From Candidatus Sulfopaludibacter sp. SbA3 (GTDB lineage: Bacteria; Acidobacteriota; Vicinamibacteria; Vicinamibacterales; UBA2999), in the NCBI GenBank assembly GCA_945903265.1, contig CAMDNQ010000002.1, forward strand, positions 124,001-188,000: a DNA stretch of 64,000 nucleotides, in the 5' to 3' direction. Below are positions 9,139 through 17,776 of this stretch, one piece after another (position 1 is the first letter of the stretch; each line of letters begins with the position of its first letter). A model generated the notes under the pieces. That model saw nothing but the letters and a program-made list of their open reading frames with translations, was not told the origin of the DNA and did not search any database. Both the position numbers and the translations under genes were made by a program.

Positions 9139-9188
9139 GCGGTGCAACGGTTCCGCTTTCGCCGCCGTATAAGAGGTCGAGAGCACCC

Positions 9189-10364
9189 ATGACAAAGAGT
9201 TCCGCGATGGTCGCCGGGGTAGGTCTTGCCTGCGCCGCGGCTCTGTATTTTGCGACCGACGTCCGCAGCCAGGACATCCGGACGCCCCTTCCCCGGACCG
9301 CGAAGTCGCCCGCCGCCAATCCGAGCACCCCGCAGAAGGTCGCCCTCGGACGGCTGTTGTTCTGGGATCCGGTGCTCTCGGGGCCCAAGGACGTCGCGTG
9401 CGGGACCTGCCATCACCCCGATTTCGGCTACGCCGAGAACCGCGACCTCTCGATTGGCGTCACCGGCGCGGGCCTCGGGCACCGGCGCAGGTTCTCGGCT
9501 GGCAGCTCGATTCCGCTCGTCAAGCGCAACAGCCAGACGATTCTGAACGTCGCCTTCGTCGGAAGCGACGAACAGGGGAATTACGATCCCGCCACCGCGC
9601 CGATGTTCTGGGATGTTCGGGCGAAAGGGCTCGAGGCGCAGGCGATGGAGCCATTGAAAGCGCTGGAAGAAATGCGCGGCCGCACCTACGCCGACGACAA
9701 GGCGATCGACGTCGTCGTTGCTCGACTCACTGAGATTGCGGAATACCGCCGGCTGTTCGCGGAGGCGTTCGGCGGAACGCGCCCCATCACGGCCACGAAT
9801 CTCGGATATGCGCTGGCGGCGTTCCAGCGGTCGATCGTCGCGAACAATGCGCCGTTCGACCGGTACATGCGAGGCGACCGGACGGCGATGAACGCCACAC
9901 AGCTGGCGGGGATGCGCCGCTTCGAGCGTGTCGGCTGCGCGAATTGCCACAACGGCCCGATGTTCTCCGACTACAAGCTGCACGTGCTCGGCGTTCCGGA
10001 CAACGCGGCGCTGCCGACCGACCCGGGCGCTGAAGGCCGATACGCATTCAGGACCGCATCGCTGCGGAACCTGCGTTTCACCGCCCCGTACATGCATAGC
10101 GGCATCTTCAATACGCTCGAGGACGTGCTCGAGTTCTACGACGACGTGGACAATGGCGGCGGCCGCCGCGGCGGACGCAATAACGACCGCAACGTGAACG
10201 TGAGCCGTGAGGAGCTCGATCCGCTGCTCCGCCAGCTGCGCGGCGTCGATGACGACGACTTCGAGCTGCTGGCGTTCCTCGACGCCCTGAGCGACGAGAA
10301 ATTTGACCGGAATATCCCCAAAACCGTGCCCAGCGGCCTGCCGGTCGGCGGAACCATCAATTAA
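9189..10364 (+). CDS. Diheme cytochrome c peroxidase / MauG family protein
   Basis: A 391-residue protein with an N-terminal hydrophobic export segment (residues 7-22). Two heme c sites are present, CGTCH (71-75) in the N-terminal domain and CANCH (250-254) in the C-terminal domain, the arrangement of bacterial diheme peroxidases. The family segments TPQKVALGRLLFWDPVLSG, RNSQTILNVAF and TASLRNLRFTAPYMHSG are visible. The usual reaction reduces hydrogen peroxide to water with electrons from a cytochrome; some members instead modify proteins. A Gly/Arg/Asn insertion (GGGRRGGRNNDRN) near residue 320 is unusual. It is probably periplasmic and is transcribed separately from the receptor (92-bp gap). 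Confidence 0.85.
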   Translation: MTKSSAMVAGVGLACAAALYFATDVRSQDIRTPLPRTAKSPAANPSTPQKVALGRLLFWDPVLSGPKDVACGTCHHPDFGYAENRDLSIGVTGAGLGHRRRFSAGSSIPLVKRNSQTILNVAFVGSDEQGNYDPATAPMFWDVRAKGLEAQAMEPLKALEEMRGRTYADDKAIDVVVARLTEIAEYRRLFAEAFGGTRPITATNLGYALAAFQRSIVANNAPFDRYMRGDRTAMNATQLAGMRRFERVGCANCHNGPMFSDYKLHVLGVPDNAALPTDPGAEGRYAFRTASLRNLRFTAPYMHSGIFNTLEDVLEFYDDVDNGGGRRGGRNNDRNVNVSREELDPLLRQLRGVDDDDFELLAFLDALSDEKFDRNIPKTVPSGLPVGGTIN

Positions 10365-10384
10365 ATCAGGCCCTAATTGGGCAC

Positions 10385-11323
10385 ATGAGTTGCTCGGTGA
10401 CTGTAATGGTCGCCGGCCTCAAGTGGTGCGCGTTTGAATTGTCGGGTCGATCCGGCCTGACCCGGCGGCTTGCGGCGAGCCGCTGGCGGCAGCGGCGCCT
10501 CCTCATCCTCTGCTACCACGGGGTGTCCCTTGCGGATGAGCATGAGTGGAACCCCGAGCTCTACATTTCTCCCCGCACCCTGGAGAAGCGCCTCGATGCC
10601 CTCGCACGAATGGGGTGCACGGTTCTGCCTTTGGACGAGGCCGTTAGGCGGCTCTACGACGGAACGCTGCCCGACCGGGCGGTCGCGTTGACGTTTGACG
10701 ACGGGTTCTACGATTTCAAGGCGCGGGCGCTTCCTCTGCTCCAGGCGCGTGGGCTGCCGGCGACGGTGTACGTCACGACGCAGCGTGCGCATCGCAACCC
10801 GACGGTGGCGCATCTCCTGACGTCGTACATGTTGTGGAAACTTGGGCGCGTGAAGGGCGCGGTCGGGCACGAGGCCATGGAGCGATTGAGCGTTGAATCG
10901 GATGGCATGCTCCACGCGCGGCTGCTGTCGGTGATGACGCCCGAGGAGCTCGCGGGGATATCCGCGGCGGGCGTCGCCATCGAGATGCATACGCATCGGC
11001 ACGTGGCGCCGATCGACCCGGACGAATTCATGGACGACGTGCGCACCAATCGCGAGGCGATTGCGGGGATGACCGGCCGGCAGCCGCGGCATCTCTGCTA
11101 CCCGAGCGGCATCTATCGCCCCGGCTATCTGTCGCGGCTCGCCGCGGACGCCGTCGAGACGGCGACGACCTGCGATCCCGGCCTCGCGTCCGCCGCGTCG
11201 CATCCCCTGATGTTGCCCCGCTTCGTCGACAGCGAAGCATGCCACCAGCTCACATTCGAGGCGTGGGTGTCCGGCGTGGCCACATGGCTGCCCCGCCGCA
11301 CCCGCACAGCCAATGCGGCTTGA
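10385..11323 (+). CDS. Polysaccharide deacetylase (NodB-homology) family protein
   Basis: The product has 312 residues. The catalytic signature LTFDDGFYDF (Asp pair at 105-106) and the flanking ILCYHGVS (about 41-48) are typical of carbohydrate esterase family 4. The second motif region has EMHTHRHVAPID, supplying candidate metal-binding histidines. Enzymes of this type remove N-acetyl groups from polysaccharides. The N-terminus is uncertain: ATG 10406 gives MVAGLKWCAFELSG, which fits relatives better and has GGTGA upstream, so the first seven codons may not be translated. There is no signal peptide. It overlaps the next gene by 11 nt, so the two should be translationally coupled. Confidence 0.82.
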   Translation: MSCSVTVMVAGLKWCAFELSGRSGLTRRLAASRWRQRRLLILCYHGVSLADEHEWNPELYISPRTLEKRLDALARMGCTVLPLDEAVRRLYDGTLPDRAVALTFDDGFYDFKARALPLLQARGLPATVYVTTQRAHRNPTVAHLLTSYMLWKLGRVKGAVGHEAMERLSVESDGMLHARLLSVMTPEELAGISAAGVAIEMHTHRHVAPIDPDEFMDDVRTNREAIAGMTGRQPRHLCYPSGIYRPGYLSRLAADAVETATTCDPGLASAASHPLMLPRFVDSEACHQLTFEAWVSGVATWLPRRTRTANAA

Positions 11324-12242
11324 GGAGACGCGGAGCCGGCTTGCGGCGTGGCTCGATTCAGCGCCGGCGTCCGCGGCGCGCAGACTCATCGAGTCGGGCA
11401 CGTCGAGCCCGGAGTGGCTCGCCTCACGGCTCACCACGGTGACGGAGGATCCCGAGTCGTCCGCCGGCATCGTCCCGGCGATCGAAGAGGCTCGTCGTCG
11501 CGCTGGAGGCGCACCGGAAGACGGCAGCATCGAGCGATGGCTGCTGGTTCACCAGGCCGCGCAGCTGCTCGACACTCCAGGCTTCGCGCGGTTGGGCGGC
11601 GCCTGCTGCCGGCTGACCTGCGGCGAGCTTGCCTCGCTCCTCGAGGATGACGACGCCACCCGCCGCATGCTGGCCGTGTCAGGTATCCGTTTTCGCGAGT
11701 TCGCGAAGATGGCGACGGGGCGCCGCTTCAGCGCGGGACTGTTTCACTGGGATATCTGCGGCGTCAGTCGCACGTGGCTCGCCAGGGTGCCGCCGCGCGA
11801 CCTGCTCGGATTCACGCATGCCGTGGCGCGCATGGGCGGGATCAAGCCGGTGATGTTTCCGCATATCAACCCGCGGCGGGCATCTCCGCACCTCACCGAA
11901 CCCGCCATCAGCGCCTCTCTGGCGGCCATGGCCGAAACGCTGGACCGGTGGGCGGAATTGCGTGGATTCGCCGCCGCGTCATGGCTTCGCTCGCCAGACA
12001 CGCATCGAGTCTCACCTCACCTGGCAGCGGTGAATGCGCCGATCGTGGCGGGAGGGGGGTTCGTGACGACCGTCGGACCGGCGGCCCCCGACTGCGGCGT
12101 GCTCGAGCGCAGCACGACGCGCACGCAGTCGTATCGCAGCGGATCGTTCACGCCGACGATCGGCCTTGTGCTGTGGCCCAGGCGCGACATGCTTCGATGG
12201 TGGCGAAGCCACCCCGAGCTGATGCCCGCCGAAGCGGCCTGA
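11313..12242 (+). CDS. Hypothetical protein coupled to the polysaccharide deacetylase
   Basis: A 309-residue soluble protein without signal peptide or recognised domain. ATG 11313 lies inside the end of the deacetylase gene (11-nt overlap), which suggests joint function. Visible features: an Arg/Ala-rich N-terminal helical half, a Cys pair in GGACCRLTCGEL, then FHWDICGVSRTWLARVPPRDLLGF and a region with KPVMFPHINPRR. These conserved-looking aromatic and His residues could form an active site, but no family can be named. Its C-terminal end runs directly against a relic of a DNA ligase on the other strand, so the terminal residues may derive from a rearrangement. Confidence 0.55.
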   Translation: MRLEETRSRLAAWLDSAPASAARRLIESGTSSPEWLASRLTTVTEDPESSAGIVPAIEEARRRAGGAPEDGSIERWLLVHQAAQLLDTPGFARLGGACCRLTCGELASLLEDDDATRRMLAVSGIRFREFAKMATGRRFSAGLFHWDICGVSRTWLARVPPRDLLGFTHAVARMGGIKPVMFPHINPRRASPHLTEPAISASLAAMAETLDRWAELRGFAAASWLRSPDTHRVSPHLAAVNAPIVAGGGFVTTVGPAAPDCGVLERSTTRTQSYRSGSFTPTIGLVLWPRRDMLRWWRSHPELMPAEAA

Positions 12243-12337
12243 CCTTCATCATCCTTGATGATCAGCGCGCGATACCCGTCGAGCTTGACCTCGTAGAACC
12301 ACGCGTCACCTTCGGGAAGCGCCTGCACGATGGAGTT
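12243..12337 (-). pseudogene. Relic of an ATP-dependent DNA ligase (LigD-like)
   Basis: About 30 codons on the minus strand read QALPEGDAWFYEVKLDGYRA. This is the adenylation motif region of bacterial ATP-dependent ligases of the LigD type; the Lys of KLDG is the residue that takes AMP. The frame hits a stop shortly upstream (12362-12364), and on the other side the homology ends where the coding sequence of the 11313 gene ends. No other ligase motif follows. It is therefore a short fragment, left by deletion or deposited by recombination. Confidence 0.6.
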
Positions 12338-12358
12338 GAAGTTGCACCGCCGGGGAGC

Positions 12359-12532
12359 ATGTCACCTGACGATCAGCCGGACAAGGACCGCCCCACGAGA
12401 AAAGACGATCCCGAGCCGCGGGACGTTCCTGACACGCCGCCAACCGAGCCGCCCCCCGTCCCGATTCGCGATCCGAGGCCGGAGGGGCAACCGCCGGGCC
12501 CTTACATCGCGGCGGGTCCGCGCCGCGATTAA
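12359..12532 (+). CDS. Small proline-rich acidic protein
   Basis: A 57-residue ORF that appears in the track only as the tail of a longer shadow ORF. The sequence is Asp/Pro/Arg-rich (DVPDTPPTEPPPVPIRDP) and ends with GPYIAAG. Small proteins with the run TPPTEPPPVPxRDPP and a GPY C-terminus occur in many bacterial genomes without known function. It has no signal peptide and is probably disordered. A purine-rich GGGGAG stands only one base before the ATG, closer than usual for a ribosome binding site, so the start is not firm. Confidence 0.45.
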   Translation: MSPDDQPDKDRPTRKDDPEPRDVPDTPPTEPPPVPIRDPRPEGQPPGPYIAAGPRRD

Positions 12533-12556
12533 CCAGCGACTCGGAGCGGAGCCGCC

Positions 12557-13210
12557 CTACGTACCCTTCGCATCTTCCGGACATCTGACGTTCGAATAGC
12601 CGGATCGGAACGCGGTCACCGTTCCGGCGTCGGGATCGTATTTGTGACGCCAGATACAGGCCGTGTCATTGGCGAGTAGATGAATCGACACGGAGGGCAT
12701 GTCGGAGACGGTCTTCACGTAGTGGATGTCGCCGTCGGGCGGCAGCAGCGTGTAGAAGCTGCCCGCCTGCACGGTCTGCTGCGACGCGACTTCCAGCGAC
12801 GCGCGCGCGTCATCATGGCCGTCGTCGGTGCGCGCGTACGTGGTGTCAAGCTGCACGCCTCGATACACGCCCACGATTCCCCACGCGAGGTGGTCGTGCA
12901 CCGGCGTCGATGCGCCGGCCGGGACAACCAGCGAGAACAGCGACAGCGATCCGTCTTCGGCGCGGTACAGCGCGTACTGACCGATGCCCCCTCCCATGCC
13001 GCTCGTGTGATCGGGTTGCGCGAACTCGTCGGGGAGCCAGCCATCGGATGCCAGCAGCTTCGCGAACGCCGGACGAAGCGCCTCCACACGGGCGGAGTTG
13101 CGCGGAATTTCCCTGGTCACGCGCGCCGTTTCGGCCACGAGGTCGCGGATCTGCGGAACGTCGACGATAAAGCCGAAATCAGTGGTGTAATCGTGGGACA
13201 GGTCACACAT
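12557..13210 (-). CDS. Cysteine dioxygenase-type thiol dioxygenase (cupin)
   Basis: A 217-residue protein of the cysteine dioxygenase type I family. PVHDHLAWGIVGVYRG (residues about 103-118) holds the His105/His107 pair, and DIHYVKTVSD holds a likely third iron ligand, His163. Such enzymes use a non-heme Fe(II) and O2 to oxidise cysteine (or 3-mercaptopropionate) to the sulfinic acid. The substrate cannot be decided from sequence alone. It is cytoplasmic. Its ATG lies immediately next to the ATG of the divergent 13211 gene (CAT followed by ATG), so the promoter of each must lie inside the other, or one of the starts is further in. Confidence 0.75.
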   Translation of the reverse strand: MCDLSHDYTTDFGFIVDVPQIRDLVAETARVTREIPRNSARVEALRPAFAKLLASDGWLPDEFAQPDHTSGMGGGIGQYALYRAEDGSLSLFSLVVPAGASTPVHDHLAWGIVGVYRGVQLDTTYARTDDGHDDARASLEVASQQTVQAGSFYTLLPPDGDIHYVKTVSDMPSVSIHLLANDTACIWRHKYDPDAGTVTAFRSGYSNVRCPEDAKGT

Positions 13211-14266
13211 ATGAGTTCACCTCGCCTTGGGGCGATTGTAATCGCGCTCCTGCTGGCGCCGGCATTGGTGCTGGCATCGGCAGCGCCGCAGCAGATGCCG
13301 CCTCCGCCGACAGGTCCGCCGACGGGTCCGCCATCAGGGCCACCGTCGGGGCCACCAACGGGGCCACCGCAGGGTCCGCCGTCAGGTCCACCGTCCGGCG
13401 CCGCCGGCGCGTGCACGATCGTCGGTCCGCTGCTGGCGCCGACCGATTTCGGCATCGCTGCGGGGCAGGTGCTCGCGGATACGTCGGCGACGCTGCTGCC
13501 GGACGGCCGCGTGCGCATGTACATCTTCGGCCAGGGCCGCGGCGTCGTCAGCGCCGTCTCGGTCGCGGCTGATGGGGCGGCATTCGTCGCCGAGGCGGGC
13601 AGCAGGCTGCCGGACGGATCCGGAATGCCGCGCGTCGTGGTCAACCCTGCTGGCGGCTGGCGGCTGTACTTCACGAGCGGCGGCGGCATCCGATCGGCGG
13701 TCTCCACCAACGGTCTGAATTTCACCGTCGAAGAGGGCTTCCGGATCACGGCGGAGGCCGCCGGGTTCACAGGCACGACCGCAGGCGCCGCCAGCGGCGC
13801 GACGGTAATCCGGCTGGCTGACGGCCGGTATCGGATGTATTTCAGCGACCTGCCGCGGCCCGGCGATCCGCCGGGCGGCCACTACATCAAGAGCGCCGTG
13901 TCGACGGACCAGCTGCGGTGGACGATGGAGGCGGGCGTGAGGGTTGGTCCTGGAGCGCCCACGCTGACCGAGTCGGCGGAACATCCGTTCGCGCTCGCGA
14001 ACGCGGACGGATCGATCACGCTCTATTACGGAAAGTTCGCGGGCCCGGGCGGGACCGCAACGGAAGGCTTGTATCACTCGACGTCGGCCGACGGCCTCAC
14101 GTTCGCGGCGGAAACCTACGACGTCTTCTTCGGCAACGACCCCGACGCGATTCGCCTCAGCGACGGCACGCTCGTGATGTACTACGGACAGTTCGACGCA
14201 CAGGTCGGCGGCACGATCAATCTCGCCCGTTGTCCGGAGCCCGCCGCAGCGGCCGGACATCGCTGA
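13211..14266 (+). CDS. Secreted propeller-like protein with a collagen-like GPP repeat
   Basis: The track ORF starts far upstream in antisense of the dioxygenase; ATG 13211 begins a signal peptide (RLGAIVIALLLAPALVLASA). A linker of seven [T/S/Q]GPP units follows. The rest contains about five related segments, each with a strand such as VRMYIFGQ, WRLYFTSG, YRMYFSDL, ITLYYGKF or LVMYYGQF and then SAVSTDGLxFTxExG. This pattern marks a five-bladed propeller of the glycosyl-hydrolase (family 43/sialidase-like) superfamily. No catalytic residues can be named. It is probably extracellular or periplasmic. It ends just before the convergent gene at 14276. Confidence 0.62.
   Translation: MSSPRLGAIVIALLLAPALVLASAAPQQMPPPPTGPPTGPPSGPPSGPPTGPPQGPPSGPPSGAAGACTIVGPLLAPTDFGIAAGQVLADTSATLLPDGRVRMYIFGQGRGVVSAVSVAADGAAFVAEAGSRLPDGSGMPRVVVNPAGGWRLYFTSGGGIRSAVSTNGLNFTVEEGFRITAEAAGFTGTTAGAASGATVIRLADGRYRMYFSDLPRPGDPPGGHYIKSAVSTDQLRWTMEAGVRVGPGAPTLTESAEHPFALANADGSITLYYGKFAGPGGTATEGLYHSTSADGLTFAAETYDVFFGNDPDAIRLSDGTLVMYYGQFDAQVGGTINLARCPEPAAAAGHR
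13304..13395 (+). repeat. 12-bp tandem repeat coding for [T/S/Q]GPP
   Basis: Seven imperfect copies of a 12-base unit (for example gacgggtccgcc) code for the tetrapeptide [T/S/Q]GPP in frame with the 13211 gene. Synonymous changes between copies show that the repeat is not very recent. Confidence 0.7.
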
Positions 14267-14275
14267 GCCGCGCGC

Positions 14276-15154
14276 TTACTGCACGATATCGAAGCCGTCG
14301 ATCCAGACCCAGCTCCCCTTCGCGCTCTGGTTGTGGATGCCGGTCGCCTCGATGGTGAGGATGTGCTGGCCTTCTGAGAGTCCGATGATGGTGTACGGCA
14401 CCGTCGCGGCTTTCCCCGGAGCGAGATACGTGTCGATCTCGGTCTTGAACTGTCCGTCGACGTAGATCCGCGCCACGCCGGACCATTCATCGCGGTTCGC
14501 CACCCAGCTGACGCCGGTGCCGACGAACCCGACGTTCGCGCGGGAACCGGCATCCATCGCGAGCACGGCATGGCCGCCGCTGTGCCCCGCGTTCCCATTC
14601 GCGTACCAGCGTCCTGAGAACACCAGCGCGGGGTGGTTTTCTTCGACGCGCCCGAAGGGCGCGGCGACGCCACCAGGCAGCGCCTCGCCGTTTTCAATGT
14701 CGAACGCGTCGATCCAGACCCACGAGCCTTCCGTGCCCGGGCCGCGTTCGTGCGTGATCTCGATCGACAGCGTATGCGGGCCGCGCACCAGGCCGGTCGC
14801 CGAGAACAGCGCGTGCTGCTGCAGTGGGGTCCTGCTGAAACTGTCGATAATCGTCAGGTTGCCATCGAGGTGCAGCGTGGCGAGCCCCGACCAGCCGTCT
14901 TTCACGCCTATCCAGGTAATGCCGGTCCCGATGAAACTGAGAGTGACCCTCGCGCCGCCCGTGTTGGTCAGGGCCGCCCGGCTCCCGCTATGCGACGCGT
15001 TGTCGTTGCGGTACCAGTTGCCGCTGTAATGGACGCTCGGGTCGTCCTGCTCGACGCGGGTGTGCTGCGCCGCCGATGCCTCCGGCAGGCCGATTCCCGC
15101 CGTCAGGAAGGTGGCCAGGAGGGCGTGCAGACACCACGGGCTTTTGAGGTTCAC
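14276..15154 (-). CDS. Secreted protein with two tandem carbohydrate-binding-like domains
   Basis: A 292-residue protein with a signal peptide (residues 1-28). It is made of two copies of one domain, about 30-155 and 165-292. Matching points are RVEQDDPSVHYSGNWYRN / RVEENHPALVFSGRWYAN, SFIGTGITWIGVKDGWSG / GFVGTGVSWVANRDEWSG, and GSWVWIDAFDIENG / GSWVWIDGFDIVQ. The motif pattern is that of jelly-roll carbohydrate-binding modules found next to glycosidases, but here no catalytic domain is attached. The likely role is binding of a polysaccharide outside the cell. The start is GTG 15154. No recognised Shine-Dalgarno. Confidence 0.65.
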   Translation of the reverse strand: MNLKSPWCLHALLATFLTAGIGLPEASAAQHTRVEQDDPSVHYSGNWYRNDNASHSGSRAALTNTGGARVTLSFIGTGITWIGVKDGWSGLATLHLDGNLTIIDSFSRTPLQQHALFSATGLVRGPHTLSIEITHERGPGTEGSWVWIDAFDIENGEALPGGVAAPFGRVEENHPALVFSGRWYANGNAGHSGGHAVLAMDAGSRANVGFVGTGVSWVANRDEWSGVARIYVDGQFKTEIDTYLAPGKAATVPYTIIGLSEGQHILTIEATGIHNQSAKGSWVWIDGFDIVQ

Positions 15155-15202
15155 GCCCAGGTAAGAGCAACACCTGAGCCACCTTCGGAGCCGGCCGGCG
15201 GG

Positions 15203-16819
15203 CTAATTCGTCTTGGCGGCCGTCCCCATGGCGTCCACGAAGGCACTCCAGGGCACCGGCTTACCGTGAATAGGCGCCACGGTGCCGACATCGAGCTTCA
15301 TCCGCTGCACCTGGTTCATCAGGCTGCGCATCGCCGGTATCTGCGCGGCGCGGGGCGGTTCGTGGGTGTCGAATAAATCGGCCTCGAACGCGATCCGCTC
15401 CGCCGGCAGGTACGCCATCAACATGCCCGATACGTGGTTCAGCGGCTGGACGTAGTAAACGCGCAGGATCCGGCTGTTATCGGTGATGACGAAGTTCTCC
15501 TGGATCGCCTCGTAGTTGTAGCCCTCGGCAACTTCTGTCGGCGGCCAGAGCGAGAGAATGTCCGGCTTCACCGTCCGCGCCTTGTACGTCAGCACGTCGC
15601 GGTTGATGAACGGCAGGTTGATCATGTGCGTCACGAGCGTGGCGCCGATGTGGTTGTAGGTGCGGATACCGCCGATGTGATCGAAATGCGGATGCGACAT
15701 GATGAGCCACCGGATCGCCTTGCCGGGCGCCAGCTTCGCAATCGTGTCGATCACCGCGAGGCTGCGCGCCTCGCCGAGCGGCGCTTCGAACACCGCCACG
15801 AAATCGCGGAACTCCACCATGTAGCTGTTCGCCGGTCCACCGCCAAGCAGGTACACACCCTCCGCCATCTTCTCGACGTTCACCTGCGCCGGATTTGGCG
15901 CCGGCGTCTGGCGTACGGCGTCCGGCACCGGGACAGGGTCCTCACAGACGTTGGCCTTGATGTCCGGAAACTTGCCGCCGTAGGCGTTGTGGCCGGTGCT
16001 CTCGGAGTAGAACTTCCAGTTGTCGTCCCAGCCCTGGTGCGAGTGCCATGCGATCGGCCAGCGCGACTCGCCAGCCGGCATGAAGTTGGTCGACTCCTGC
16101 TCGATGTTGAAGTCGCCGAGCGTGTTCTCGTTCACGGTGGTCTTGATGCGCGTGATGATGTTCTGGCTGTTGATGGTCGCGTCCACGCGGTACTTCCCCA
16201 GGACGGTGATGCCAACGACGTGCACCTTTTCCGGCGACACGACGTTCCCGTCGCGCCCCTTCTCGAGCTGCTCCCAGCGCCAGAGCGCGACCGGATTCGC
16301 ACCCGGCTTCCGCGCGGCCTTCAGGAATCCGTGCGGCGTCAGCCAGATATCGAGCTGGTAGATTTCCGCCATCTCGGGCGGAACGGCCACCGGCGCGGTA
16401 TCGCCGTCGGTATACCAGGCGTTCATGCCGTTCACGATGTGGGTCTGGCGCACGTTCTTCTGCGTCGGCATTCCGCCGACGAAGCCGAGGCCATATTTCC
16501 AGGAGGCAGGGCTCTCGCCCGGCTTGCGATCGAACGTCTCCTTGCTGGTGCCGGTCTCCCAGTTGATCGTGCGCGTGTAGTTGGCCATCTCGGCGCGGCG
16601 CCAGTCGATATTCACCGCGTTCTCGAACGTCTGGCCAACGGCGCCGCTGTAGCCGGTACCGGAGAACGTCACGCACCGGAGACTCTGCTCGTTGATCGCC
16701 TTCGACGCGGCGGCGAGTACCGGACCTGGATCGACGTATCCCGGCGGCAGTTGCTGCGCGGGCAGCACGATGACGCTGGCTACGAGTACGGCACACAGCA
16801 CATACAGTCTTCTGGCCAT
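15203..16819 (-). CDS. Secreted MBL-fold metallo-hydrolase with N-terminal accessory domain
   Basis: The track ORF is extended; ATG 16819 follows AGGAGG by 4 nt and begins a signal peptide (RRLYVLCAVLVASVIVLPAQ). The 538-residue product has an N-terminal domain (about 25-270) resembling the separate protein at 2686, and a C-terminal metallo-beta-lactamase-fold domain with the metal motif HPHFDH (SHPHFDHIGG) near residue 375. A further His (HVSGMLMAYLP, HEPPRAAQ) can complete two zinc sites. The reaction is unknown; the fold hydrolyses many ester, amide and thioester substrates. Next to it, 32 bp upstream, is the 16852 family protein, transcribed in the same direction. Confidence 0.8.
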   Translation of the reverse strand: MARRLYVLCAVLVASVIVLPAQQLPPGYVDPGPVLAAASKAINEQSLRCVTFSGTGYSGAVGQTFENAVNIDWRRAEMANYTRTINWETGTSKETFDRKPGESPASWKYGLGFVGGMPTQKNVRQTHIVNGMNAWYTDGDTAPVAVPPEMAEIYQLDIWLTPHGFLKAARKPGANPVALWRWEQLEKGRDGNVVSPEKVHVVGITVLGKYRVDATINSQNIITRIKTTVNENTLGDFNIEQESTNFMPAGESRWPIAWHSHQGWDDNWKFYSESTGHNAYGGKFPDIKANVCEDPVPVPDAVRQTPAPNPAQVNVEKMAEGVYLLGGGPANSYMVEFRDFVAVFEAPLGEARSLAVIDTIAKLAPGKAIRWLIMSHPHFDHIGGIRTYNHIGATLVTHMINLPFINRDVLTYKARTVKPDILSLWPPTEVAEGYNYEAIQENFVITDNSRILRVYYVQPLNHVSGMLMAYLPAERIAFEADLFDTHEPPRAAQIPAMRSLMNQVQRMKLDVGTVAPIHGKPVPWSAFVDAMGTAAKTN

Positions 16820-16851
16820 CGGTCCTCCTGAGACGTGAACGCGGGCGTATC

Positions 16852-17760
16852 TTACTTCGGGAAGGCGCCCGGATACGGTTTCAGCGCCGGGTTCGTGAGC
16901 TCGCGGATGCTCACGCCTTCCCAGCAGGCGTTCTCCCATTGCTCGAACGCGGGGTCCTTCTCCCGGCGCAGTCCGGAGACCAGCGTCCACGGGCGCGTGA
17001 ACACCCGCGGATCGTCGAACGTCGCCTGGTAATGCATCACGTCCGGATGAATCATCGTCCACCGCTCGACGATGTGCACGGTGTCGCTGTGGAAGTTTCC
17101 GACGTGATCGAGCCACATGTGATCACGCAGATTGGTCACGTCAACGACCAGCGTGTTGCCTTCCCAGCGTCCGCGCGAATCGCCCATGAACAGCTTGAGC
17201 GAGCCTGGCACGTGCGGCCGTCCGTCAGTCGGGATCACGCGGTACGTATGCGCGTAATCGCCCTGGATGACGATCGACGTCGCACTCTGGACGATTCGCC
17301 GTACGCCCGCACTGTACGCGTGCTTTGGCGGCGCATCCGGGAGGCATCGCTGCACGGGATTGAGATAGGTGCCAAAGTGATTCCGAACCTTCGCCGCCGC
17401 CCATGCCTGGTACGGAATCCGTCCATCAGCCGGATCGACGATGAGGCTTTTCCCGCCCGATCCATCCATGCCCTGCGGATGCTCTTCGATGTTCTCCATG
17501 TTGCGCGCGACGATGCGCGTCCAGAATCCCTGGAGGTCCGGCCTGCCGTCGGCGGTTCGCGGCGGACTGAAGGTCCTTGCTTTCCCGAGGGCGCACCGGT
17601 GAAACGCAGCCGGCTCTTCGGGGCAGCCGCCGAATGCGCCGTAGGGCTCCATCGGCGTGGGGCCGCTGCCGGGCGGAGGCGTGGCGAAGTAGGGGCGCTG
17701 CCCCGCCAGGGGCACGTGGAGCGCCAGGACGAACAGGAGGGCGACGAGCGCGTGCTTCAC
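16852..17760 (-). CDS. Secreted protein of the W(D/E)GNTLVVD family (copy 2 of 4)
   Basis: GTG 17760 is chosen because it gives a signal peptide (KHALVALLFVLALHVPLAGQ) and removes 47 non-homologous residues of the track ORF. The 302-residue protein contains ADGRPDLQGFWTRI, YLNPVQRCLPDAPPK, HTYRVIPTDGRPH and GRWEGNTLVVDVTNLRD, and is therefore closest to the 36634 copy (CLYSVPR, YYRYIPTDGR, GSWDGNTLVVDVTNLNG). The partner downstream is the MBL-fold protein. Function unknown. A -10-like TAGACT ends 8 nt before the GTG. Confidence 0.65.
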   Translation of the reverse strand: MKHALVALLFVLALHVPLAGQRPYFATPPPGSGPTPMEPYGAFGGCPEEPAAFHRCALGKARTFSPPRTADGRPDLQGFWTRIVARNMENIEEHPQGMDGSGGKSLIVDPADGRIPYQAWAAAKVRNHFGTYLNPVQRCLPDAPPKHAYSAGVRRIVQSATSIVIQGDYAHTYRVIPTDGRPHVPGSLKLFMGDSRGRWEGNTLVVDVTNLRDHMWLDHVGNFHSDTVHIVERWTMIHPDVMHYQATFDDPRVFTRPWTLVSGLRREKDPAFEQWENACWEGVSIRELTNPALKPYPGAFPK

Positions 17761-17776
17761 CGCGCCAGAGTCTAGA

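Noticed and set aside
12017-12328. 103-codon ORF as intact ligase gene
   Set aside because: Only the first 30 residues match a ligase; the rest is antisense of the 11313 gene.
13304-13395. CRISPR-like or minisatellite array
   Set aside because: The 12-bp units are in-frame coding repeats for [T/S/Q]GPP and have no spacers.
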